Assembly: GCA_009869945.1 (NCBI GenBank)
Contig: WIXG01000104.1
Span: 1 to 64,000, forward strand
Direction of reading: 5' to 3'
DNA from: Mesaphorura yosii
Taxonomy: Eukaryota > Arthropoda > Collembola > Poduromorpha > Tullbergiidae
Length of the DNA: 64,000 nucleotides
Below, piece by piece: positions 1 through 10,116 of this stretch (positions are counted from its first letter, which is position 1; every line of letters starts with the position of its first letter). Both the position numbers and the translations under genes were made by a program. The notes beneath the pieces are model-generated. The model was not told the origin of the DNA. It saw only the letters and a list, made by a program, of their open reading frames with translations, and made no database searches.

Positions 1-3000
1 AGTTATTGGCTTCCAAAGTTGGAACTTTTTCATATGCTAAAATGCACAGCGCACCAAATTCTCGTGAATACCCCACTGTAGTACGTACGAAAGATGTGGC
101 CATCCATGCGTGCTCGGCATCGGCACGCAGCGACTAGAACCCAACGCAGAATGCGAACGCAGTTGCATTGCGTCTTTTCTTTTCTTTCGTGTGTGAACTT
201 TTCCTTTCTTCTTTTCTCGTTCTCGATGCGATGCGATGCAATCTTCTGAGCTCTTCTCCTTCTCGTCTATCTCAATCCATCTCTTTCATGTTCCTAATAA
301 TAACGTGTCTTTATCCTCCACGTCTAGCCTGCTTCTGCTTCTTCGAGGCAACCCTGACCATGCACTACTATTTCGTTCGGCCGGCTTGGTCTTGACATTG
401 TTATTTTGTTACTGCTGCATTCTGCATCGCGGGTTGCGTCTAATGATGATGATACAAAAACAGCAAGGCAAAGGCAGGCAGGCAGAGGCGTTCCACGTCT
501 GCTGAAAAGCGCAAGTTAAGATTAGGATGGAGATGAAGATGAAGATTCCTGACTCCTGAAGCTATAAGTGAGCCATACGCCTGTTGTGATGCAATGCCAG
601 TGCCAATGCCAACGCATTACCAGCACGGGAACAAGTTAATGATTTTATAGCATGAAATGCCGAAATGCGGCATGATGCGTGATTACAATTTCCTTTGGTA
701 TTCACCATCCAGCGTGTGAGCGATAATTAAGATTAAGACTTCAAATGCATGATGGGATTCTCGATGGTAAAGGTAGGAAATGCTGAGAGAAAGATGAAAA
801 TACGAAGTCAAGAATTTCAAGAATTGTGTACAATACGACATTTATTGTTCTTCACAGCAATACTTTTAGAACGGTGACATAATTGGTTATTCGTAATTCA
901 CAATTCGACTACGCAACACTGACGCATTAAGTGTCTAGTATCAAAATATTTAATGTAAGCAACACTAAAGCACAACTACAGTCCACGTGTAACGTGTCAA
1001 CACGGGAGTTACAAAATAAAGTGAGGCTACGTCGACTACGAATAAAAGGTGTACAAAACGTGTCTAACATTTACATATCAAAGTGTGTCTTATCTTCTAG
1101 TCGTAGTTTTATGGCAAGAAGGAGCCTCTTGTTTAAAAATATACGCTGTGTATCTCGATTTATAATTTTGCATAGAATTATAGAACACATAGAATAAGTT
1201 TTAGCATTTTCAATTTTCACAATGACCAATCGTCTTAATCTTTGCTTTGCGTCATTAGAGATAAAGATATTTATAATTTTGTAATACTTGTGAGGTAACT
1301 TGTTCCTGTTTGCGGCCCTTCTCAATTGTTCACAATGATCAAGGCTCCACAAAGTGCTTAATGTTTTGTTCCTTTCATACGAATACAGTTTACAGTACAG
1401 CTACGACTAAGACATGAGAGATACGGTACGAGTCGAAGTCACAAGAGAGAAAGATTTGGTTTGGTACACTTTTAACTGGAATTAACGATTAGCTAACATT
1501 AATCATAAAAATATACGCTTAATGGCGATAGTCTGTACATCATGATACAAGTGAGCTCAAGTGTCCTTTGTTTTATATCTTTGCATAGATATAAATGGTG
1601 ATACGTCATATGTAAATATATCTCCATAAAATATTTATATGTATGTATAATTTCCTGAGAATACTTTACAGAAAATAAGATTGGTCAAGATTTCTACGTC
1701 TACTTTGTGCCTTAACTACGTTTTGAACTTTCAACAATACTTTTGTTCGAATAAATGCAATATTTTGAGTAAAATGTATGATTCTTAATGTACGCGTACT
1801 CGCTTACCTTACACTTTACATATCAATGTAAATCCAATTCACAATTCTTGGTAGACGATGAAATGGAATCGACGAAATGAATTCAGAACCAGAAGATGAA
1901 CGTCAAAAGCCGACAGACAGAAAATGAAGATTCAGCCCTTTTGACTGAAAAATTCGAATCATAAATATTTATAGTTCCATTTGTGTATAGAAACGGCGCG
2001 ACTGATGCGAGTCAACTCGAGTTTGTGCCCGATCGAAATCGCAGAGAGCAAAGAAAGCAAGGAACAAGAAACAAGAAAGTCGTAATTAAAGCATGGAGAA
2101 GAAATCGGTTATGAAAAATCATTTAAGAAAATAAACAGTCTATAAAAATATATTTTAGTGTAACATTTTTATAGGTGGTCCATTTCTTTCAGATACCAAA
2201 CGAAACTCGGAATTGTTGACTGCGTTGGTCCAATGTTTGGATTTCGATGCAGAATGTAAGTCGGTTCGTCAGAGTTTCGTTGAGCGTTCCAGGTTCCCGT
2301 CGAATTCAGATCAGACAAGGCAACTGGTTCCCGTCAAAGTCTTCAAGTTGAAGAGATCTTGTCCATCAGCTTTCATCGTATCTGCCTGCGGTTCGTCCGT
2401 TCATCGTCTTCGTCTCGTCGAGATGCGCACTTTTGAGATTTATGAATACTTGAATTAACAGTACAGTTTCCGTTTCCAATGTCCACACGACACGACGTGA
2501 TTTTGGTTAACCAGGTTCAGTGCTGCTGCTGCTGCTGTTGCTTCATTCCTCGGCCAACACGATTCTAAATAAAAACGTACAAGAATACATTATAGTTTAA
2601 TTCAAAAATCAGGTTGTATGATAGATTCTTAAGAATTGTAACCCAATTAATGCTTATCAATGCACTGACGCACGAGATTTCGATTACGGCGACGGCGATA
2701 AGAAAGCATAATTCAACAGTGTCGCCTACAATGGACAAAAATTTAGTATTGCTGCAACGCAAAATGTAATTGGAAAAAGTTTCAAACTGGATTCAGCCAG
2801 TTTTTTGCTACATCAAAGTTGGACCGTGCATTTGTGCGTGGTGGTAGCTTTCCATATCATTTCAGTGGCAAGGAAAAGAAAGGAGCATGCCGTATAAAGT
2901 CTGAAAACGGTTTTCAACCCCCCGACTCGCACCCGGAACTCCAAAACTCCCGGATCGTTACCAACCAAGAGTATTGCTCGGCAAGTACCACACATCGCAA

Positions 3001-4052
3001 GTTGCATTGTACACGTTCAGCACAGGTTTCCAGTACGCACGACGCACACAGGGTGCAGTCCGCAGGGTTGAAAGACCCAGGCATTGCCCATTGCTTTTGC
3101 TGGCTATCCTTTTAAAACTGAAACCCAGACGTCGGGTCGAATTCCTAATTAAATCTACAGAAATGGCTTACAAGAATTCTGGCTTCCTTTTTGCAGCCGC
3201 TTCCTTATATTTCTGAGAATGCGAATGCTTTAAATATTCCATAACCAATTCCGTTATCTAATTTTTACGATTCGGCCGTGTAAATTATTCATCGTCGTGA
3301 CACGGTGTGGAGGACAGTGGGTTGTTGGAATAAATTTCATGCGTGCGCGTAAGCAAAATTCAAAACTGAACATCATGTGATGAGTGATGCGAGAATGGCT
3401 GGCTCGTTTCAGTCGCTCGCAGTCCTTAAAACGAACAAACAGTTTTAAGAGGCTTCCTTCTCCTGAAACTAAAATTTGTTGAGCTTCCGTTCAATAATCT
3501 CGGAGCTCGGGTTGGCCGTGCTGTTCGTTTGAAAGAAAAATGCAACAGCTGCGCTCGTGTTCTTTTGGCTAAACGCTAAATGGATAATTCCAAGTCTAAA
3601 TAATGCCAATGCTTCCCGAACTCAATACTTTTGCTCTGCTCGAGTTGTGCATGCTTGCCATGCCTCATGTAAATATAATTTCACTTCCATCCAGTGCTCG
3701 CTTGCTCGCTCCGAGCACAATTGTAATAATATGAACCGTACGCGTACACAACAGGCAACAATTGACTGCGTGTTTTTACGGAGCCGTATGGTTCGATATC
3801 AACGTAGAAGAACGAAATGCGTATTTATGTCGTGCTCGCAATACGGTCGATCTCATTTCATTTAATCTCCGTGAAAGATTGTACGGATTCAGAGAGCCAT
3901 TGCAACTGCAACATCCCGTTATCATTTTACGCTTTCTCTCGGAGCATAAACATAAACTTGAACTCGCGCGTGCTTGAACATTTCAAAGTCAAATCATTGC
4001 AGATATGAAAAATATGAGGAATTTTTAATTGAGACGGCTAGAAGGCCGATTC

Positions 4053-4080
4053 TTTAATGGCTAATGGTTTAATGGCTAAT
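4053..4080. repeat. Two 13-base direct repeats with TAAT cores
   Basis: The unit TTTAATGGCTAAT occurs at 4053-4065 and again at 4068-4080, followed by another CTAATTGCG at about 4084-4092. Each unit carries two TAAT homeodomain-type cores, giving a dense run inside the Tet intron. A regulatory role is inference only. Confidence 0.6.
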
Positions 4081-6627
4081 TCTTGCTAATTGCGGTAGAT
4101 GAATGACTTTCATCTATCCATTCTCGTCATCGTCCCTCCGCCGTCGTTGAGTTTATGACAATCATAAAAAGAAATACGGATCTAAATTCAGATTATGGAG
4201 CAATGAACGAAATACACAATTAACGCAAATCCGTGAATGAGAAGGCCCATTGTAATTAGTTTTTCCAGGAGATAGCCATTATAATCCAGAAAAATGTTGC
4301 AAATGCCGCCAACGACATTAGCATACACATTTTTCAGACATCCATCTCCTCTCCAGGCGCTACTGTAATAATTGGAATGACATTTGCAACGCGGGCAGAA
4401 TACAAAGTGGCATGGCATGGAGTGGCACTTTCTGCCCTAACAAGACACGAAATTGTACGCATTTTTACGTGTATCTTTTCAACGTCTATCTCGGGTAGTG
4501 CTCAGTTTTGGCAACCACCGTCACCACCACTGCCACTTTCGTGAAAAATAAACCACCTACCAACTCGTCATTCTCTCCCGTCTGCGTCTCCCTGCCTTAC
4601 GTACAAGTCGAATTCACGCGCACACATTATTTAAGTACACAGAATAAAAAATCGGTTGGTTTTCTCTGAGCGCAAGCAAAAAGTTTTCTGAGCACAACAC
4701 AGTACGGAAGTTTTAGTTTTAGTCAAGTTGTACAACTAGCACATACAAAGAACATAAAAATGTGCGTACGAGACTGAGAAATTTTAGATGGGAAAGAAAT
4801 CCCTTGACAATTGAAGAGAGAAAGAGAAGCGAACTCTCCTTTTATGGATGAGCCGACAAATAACATAGCTTGGTGCGATAACCCGGGTAAAATGCGTACG
4901 AGCAAAGTATTCATCTCGCACATCACAAATGCACAATGCGTAGGTTTTTATTCTCTTCGGGTGCTGCTGACTCATATGTCCCGAATCAGCCGCTGCCACT
5001 ACAGAAAATAGAAACTCTCCGTTCTGTTCTGCTCCACGCTCCTCCACCATATGACATTTTACTCATTCATTATTGTTGGCTTGGCCAAGTGCGATGCAGC
5101 AGTGGTGAAGGAACTCTCGTTTTATGTCTCGCCCGGTAGTAAATAAAAGAGTGAAATAAACGACAACGACTAGGACTAGGACCAAGTTTTTAATTAAAAT
5201 TGATAGCTCAAGAAGCTGTTGCAGTGCACCGAGGAGGGCTGCGGATAAGAGTTGATTATTGATCCAACATTTCTCAATCTCTCATTTTAATGTCAATCAT
5301 TATTCACTTAATTCCGCTCCCGGCCTCCATGCATTCAAATTTCACAGGAAGAATTCCAAATTGCGGGTATTGAATTTCAGTTTCAGAGTTTGATTGAAAC
5401 AAAAACCGGGCCTTCGTCGACCGTCGAGCCGAAGTCTGAATTTATTAATTCGGCTGACTACGATCAACGTAATGGCTCATTAATTCAATCCGTCTACGCC
5501 TGTGCCCTGTGCTTCTGCTATACTTGTTCTACACGTTCTTCTCGCACTTCTTTCACTCACGTTCTACTCCGAGTGAAAGAAATGGTCGAAAAAGGGCTAA
5601 GCTTTGGAAAAAATATCTTTTGGAAGGATTTTTGTGCAAGGGAAGCAGAAAAGGAAAGTTGACTTCTGTTTGCCGCTGGAAGCTACGCATTAAAGTTATA
5701 CAGCTTTACAACGCATCAGAAAGAAACGGCCGACAGAATCCAAAGCAGAGTAATTCAGAATTCGTGTCGGCAACTTGCGTTGTGAAGTTGTGATGCTATG
5801 CTGATGACTCATTCCGAATTTTCTTTCTCTCTTTATAGTAGTAGCAAACGCATACGGAAGCGAATGGTGAAGTCGGCTTGTATTCTCTTATCGTTTCCGA
5901 ATTCTCTCATTTCCCATCTCGCCGGCCAACTTTTCCTTCTACTCAAGTTGGTTTTTGTCAAATCCGAAGTTTTCCTCTGCACTTTCACGGTCACGTCCAC
6001 GGCCATTTTTATGCCATCAAACTAAGGCCAAGTGCAAGTTTTGCTTTTCATGAACACTTCAAAATGCCAACATGACGCTCCGAATTTTATTCTGTCTCCC
6101 ACAGACCACACTGTAGCCTACTCTTCAGACAGAATCCCAAGAAACAAGGAACATGTACGCATGCATGCAGCTGAATACCAAGCCTCACAAAATCGACCAA
6201 GAATGAAAAATAAACCAGATTGCTTTGATTTAATTACAGATATTCTATGTATAAACATGAACTCCATGAAATACACAGCCTACACAATGAAGCCCAGCCA
6301 TGTTTCAGAAAATTCAAATGTAAACATAAACTTGAACTCCCATCAAGCACACAAGCAGACGGTCACGCACTTCGCACTATTTTCCGAGTGCCCTGGTTCT
6401 CTTCTCGTCTCGGGCGAAGCGAAAACACAGCCTGAAAAATGTTCTCAAGACATGGAAATCATTTCTTGGCTGATTAATGCAATTTGAAACCAACAACGCA
6501 CCTTCGTTAAAAATTTAAACTCCTACCTGCCTCGTGAATTTCGTTCTACTCTAATTCCAGCCCCCAGCCAGTGTAAAAGAGCACTATTTCCGAAGTGGAT
6601 TACATAATGGCTGAATAACGACGGAAT

Positions 6628-6662
6628 TGCGTACTGCGTTCTGCGTAAACTGCGTGCTGCGT
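6628..6662. repeat. Cluster of five TGCGT motifs
   Basis: TGCGT occurs at 6628, 6635, 6642, 6651 and 6658, so the spacing is 7, 7, 9 and 7 bases. The units differ in their last bases, so this is a motif cluster or degenerate short tandem array rather than a clean microsatellite. Similar clusters occur near 17530, 19540-19580 and 20493-20529. Confidence 0.65.
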
Positions 6663-7418
6663 ATATGGCCGGTCGGTCGTTGTAAAACAACCACTTAAAA
6701 ATGCATGCATGCGTGAGCACCACAAAAAATCATATTTTACGTACGTTGGCGGAATGTTTCCTCAGAATAATTTCGACTTGTAAAAAGGAAACACTTTTTT
6801 GCAATCGCAAACGACACACGCGGTCTCGAAAATATGAAATTCATGTTATTAATCAATTCAAAGGCGAAACTGTGGCGGCTTCCTTCCAGTCATGACACGT
6901 CACGGAAAGGTAAAACAATTCTGCACATGTCGAGTGCGTAACGCTAACACACATTAAAATTCATTCAAAACGGCAAACGCAAAACGTTAACGCACCAGCA
7001 GCCTATCATTATTATCACGAAATGACAACGGCAAAGGCTACGTGAAGAAACGCAGATGTCTTTTCAACCGTATCAATTATGTATCATGGAAGGCTTTTAT
7101 GCGAAGAAGACATGTCAAAATGTTAACACGGCAGAACAACCGTCATAAATTGGACTTGTGTTAGTTTCATTGTCTTTCATACGTCGTCCGTCAATTAATA
7201 GCCTCCATGCAACCGTTTTCCGTGGCCATCCGTTGTTGGCGAACTCGATAGTGTCTTTTGTGGAAAACTTTCGAGGCGTACAGAACAGACGAATTTGACT
7301 GACTCCGTATTCATTAAGCCAGGATAGCACAGGTATGTGCAGCATACGTAGGCTGAGTGAGTCAGCAACAAGAGCGAACGGGTGAAGAAAGATAACGACG
7401 ACGACGACAATGTGCCAG

Positions 7419-7444
7419 TTTATTAAAACCGGAACTACTTTATT
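7419..7444 (-). terminator. Two AATAAA hexamers in the Tet intron (possible intronic polyadenylation)
   Basis: On the minus strand AATAAA reads at 7444-7439 and 7424-7419. They lie about 165-190 bases downstream of the stop codon (7607-7609) that would be used if the intron after the CXXC exon were retained. They could end a short transcript encoding a CXXC-only protein. Their use is inferred, since such hexamers also occur by chance in AT-rich DNA. Confidence 0.35.
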
Positions 7445-7666
7445 TTTGCCTTCCTTCCCAAACTCAAACTGCATGCCAGCTGTTACCGTTGGTTCGTTGT
7501 TTGTACATTTTCAACGTGCTCTTTCAATGTACAGCGGGACAGAAAGAGAAATGTGTTCGCTGTCCGTTACTTAAACTTAATCTTTCCATGCCGTGCAAAT
7601 TACCGACTAATTAGCTTCTGTTTTCGTAACGACTTGGAATTCGAATTGAGAAAACGACTCACTCAC

Positions 7667-9469
7667 CTTTTTCTCTGTCAATTTTTCACAGCGTCTCATT
7701 TTGCAAATCTGGTGACTCTTCTCGTTCCGACATGGCGCGCAGTCCCCGCAATTGTCCTTCTTCTGACAGCCGACGCACTCTCCGCATCGTTTTCTCTTCT
7801 TCTTGACTGGTTTGTCGAGTCCTGAGTCGTCCAGCCCGTTCCCGTTGAGTCCGAGGTTCGGTCTCTTGAAGTCGGAGTCTGAGCTTGAAACGGACGAGAC
7901 TTGTGCGTCGTTGTTGAGATCATTGTTATTGTGACTATTATTATGATTCTGATGCTGGTGGTTATTGTTGTGATGCTGATAGGCCGAATTGTCCATCGAC
8001 TCGGCATTTCTCTTGCGCTTCTGCTGTCTTTTTGGAGTTGGCCCATTCGTATTGTTCGGAGTGGAGTGAAGATTATTGTGGTGTTGGTGATTTGGCAGTC
8101 CATTCCCGTTCGGAGTTGAGTTGGTCACAATCTGCGGACTGCTCTGAGGCGTGTGTTGCTGGTGCTGCAGGTGGTGTGGGTGCATCGAGTGATTATTTAG
8201 CTGCTGTTGGTGTTCATAGTTGTTTCCGTGTGAAATCTTCACCGCAATGACCGTTGGTTCATTGGGACCGTCACCAGGTCCGTACTTTCCTCCGGGACCT
8301 GATGGCGGCCCGTTGAGGTTGAGATTCATGTTACCATTTTGAGTGTGGTGATGAAGATCATTGAGGTTAAGGCCGGGAATGCTCCCATCAGTCGTTTGAG
8401 GTTTGGTGTGAGGATGAGCAGGTGGATGTGGGTAGTGGCTGTGTAGCTGCATTGGTGGCATAGACACTAACTCAACAAGCTGCGACGGAGGTGCACCGCC
8501 AACGAAATGGTGACCTGGCGGACCACACAAATTATTAGTAGTCGTGACAAAATGTTGTCCGTTACCATTAATTTGTATACCAGGGTTGGTCACTGGCGGC
8601 CCGCCCGCAAGAATCTGTCCTGGAACCGGAAATAATTGAATGTGACGATCATCCAAAAACTGAGGCTGAATATTTGGTAAATCTCTGTGCACGGGGCCAG
8701 AAGCCAAGAGAGTCGGCTGGCCCTGGTGAACATAGCCGCGGTGATTAGCTGGCAAGGTGTGGAAACTCGGAAGCGACGGCGGTCCCGTGGTGGCTGGATG
8801 TGGGTGATTAATGTCTCCGTTGTTCCCGTGGTGGTTGCCATTGGTGTGGTGGGCCGGCGGGGGTTCGCTGAAAGAGTTGAACTGTGACTGGAATGACGGG
8901 AGCGGTTTCTGACCGTTGAGCGGCCCAAACGTGTCGGAAAATGTTGGGAATGCATTGGTCAGCGTCGTAAGCGTTGGAGACTTTCCGTTTGACGTGGCAG
9001 ACGTCATTACTCCATTCCCGTTGGGAGCCAAGTTCATGTGACTTGGGGACGACGTGGTTGTGATGGCAGGTGAACTAGAGTCGGGTTTTTCCCATGGTCG
9101 GTACTGAATGATGTTGTCGGGACTATCTGTGAGTGAGCGATTATCAATAAGACGAGAAGTCAGTCCTTCCGCGGTGTAGCCGGCCAAATCCCACGAGCCA
9201 ATCCCAAGATCAACGTAGCGCATCTCCATGAAGGCGTCGGGAAGTCTTGAGCCCATTCCATCTCCGTCGACGAAAGAGAAAGAATTCAGTCCAGGATTGC
9301 TTTTGAGCAGCGTCAAGTGCGTGTCTCCGGATATGTCGGTGAGGTGACCACCGTTTGTGGTCGTAGGGCAGAAGGGGTCTTTGCCCGATGACGGAGGCCC
9401 GAACCCACCATTAATATAGTGATGGTGGGTTTCCAGTGCCCCACCTCCAGAACCCGAGTTATCACTCAT
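7667..9469 (-). CDS. Tet: Tet methylcytosine dioxygenase, N-terminal CXXC exon (partial gene)
   Basis: The exon encodes 601 residues ending exactly at a phase-0 donor (AAG then GTGAGT, 7666-7661). Residues 1 to about 550 are low-complexity and rich in His, Asn, Gly and Pro. A basic cluster KRQQKRKR sits at about 480-487. Residues 556-601 form a CXXC zinc finger with eight cysteines in CGECVGC, C, CGDCAPC-like spacing, then HQICKMRRC. It lacks the KFGG motif of CFP1, MLL and KDM2, so it belongs to the TET/CXXC4/CXXC5 class. CXXC fingers of this class bind CpG DNA, and Tet oxidises 5-methylcytosine in the nucleus. The catalytic domain must lie left of the window, so full Tet identity is inferred from arthropod Tet similarity. 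The start at 9469 is supported by an in-frame stop just upstream (TGA three codons earlier). A stand-alone CXXC protein remains possible. Confidence 0.85.
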
Positions 9470-9483
9470 TCTTCAATGCGCAT
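9466..9483 (-). promoter_or_regulatory. Short upstream ORF overlapping the Tet start codon
   Basis: A minus-strand ATG at 9483-9481 opens a five-codon frame (MRIEE) whose stop TGA (9468-9466) overlaps the main ATG as ATGA. A probable splice acceptor (TTTTGTGGCAG, ending at 9489) lies six bases upstream, so the uORF would sit at the start of this exon. ATGA overlaps permit reinitiation in some systems, so translational control is plausible but unproven. Confidence 0.5.
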
Positions 9484-10106
9484 TCTATCTGCCACAAAAC
9501 AAGAACAGAACGCATGGATTAAAACACGTTCAGTGGTCAATATTATAACCATTAAGATTAAGCAATTAAGCATAAGCTCATTGGCGTCCGTAGTCCTTTG
9601 AACTTCAACATTTCGCAACATTACGAAATCGCCAACAGATTCTATGCGTCGTGCGTGGTGTCTCGCAATTTATGGATCCAAGCACCTCAAGAACGCTAAG
9701 AAAGTCTCTTGCACAACGCCATCATGTCGTGCCAAACCCCGCACATGCGAATTGTGAAGGTTTTGTCAAGAATTTTTGAACTGAACTCGTAATCTAAGTC
9801 ATAAAAATGCAAACTGCGTCATACGTCTCGTCTCGTCTGGAGAGTCTGCACTCTTCTCGTTGAAAGGATTTTGCTTTTGCTTCTGTTGGAGTTTTGAGAC
9901 AGGCATACGTGACGAAGGACAAAGCAGCAGCAGCAACAAACCTCTTCAGAATTCCAATGAAAACAGAGTTTGTTCAACTGGCAAAGTGACGGATTTTCAC
10001 TTAACAATGAACAACTATTCAGTTTATGTCTTTCACGGCACGTTTGGCACCGCACGGCTTCCTCTTGTGCAATTAGCTAACTGTAAACCGGAGCATAAAT
10101 ATTTTA

Positions 10107-10116
10107 CGCGTACGCG
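10107..10116. repeat. Palindrome CGCGTACGCG, first of two copies 108 bases apart
   Basis: The perfect ten-base palindrome at 10107-10116 recurs at 10215-10224. The inner GCGTACGC also occurs at 16710-16717 and inside a 14-base palindrome at 57220-57233. All are in non-coding DNA. A protein-binding role is inference only. Confidence 0.5.

Larger units (their letters stand above)
1..7666 (-). other. Large intron of the Tet-type gene, running off the left edge
   Basis: This stretch lies downstream (minus strand) of the splice donor that ends the CXXC exon. No exon with a Tet cysteine-rich or dioxygenase signature is visible here, and every open frame is short and unrecognisable, so I read it as intron continuing beyond the window. 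About 800-2160 is visibly more AT-rich than its surroundings and has UTR-like texture, with polyadenylation-like hexamers on both strands. About 2193-2458 holds one short open frame behind a good plus-strand acceptor but has no recognisable product. A homeodomain-core cluster (4053-4090) and a TGCGT cluster (6628-6662) are listed separately. Confidence 0.6.

Noticed and set aside
2213-2458. 81-codon plus-strand frame behind a good splice acceptor
   Set aside because: No ATG start, no recognisable domain and no partner exon. Kept only as part of a low-interest finding.
6032-6487. 151-codon plus-strand open frame
   Set aside because: Residue composition is random-like, there is no known motif, and it lies within the putative Tet intron. 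Probably chance.
7696-8250. Long open frames on both strands over the Tet exon
   Set aside because: They are shadows of the His/Asn/Gly/Pro-rich coding frame; the CXXC signature is only in the 7667-9469 frame.
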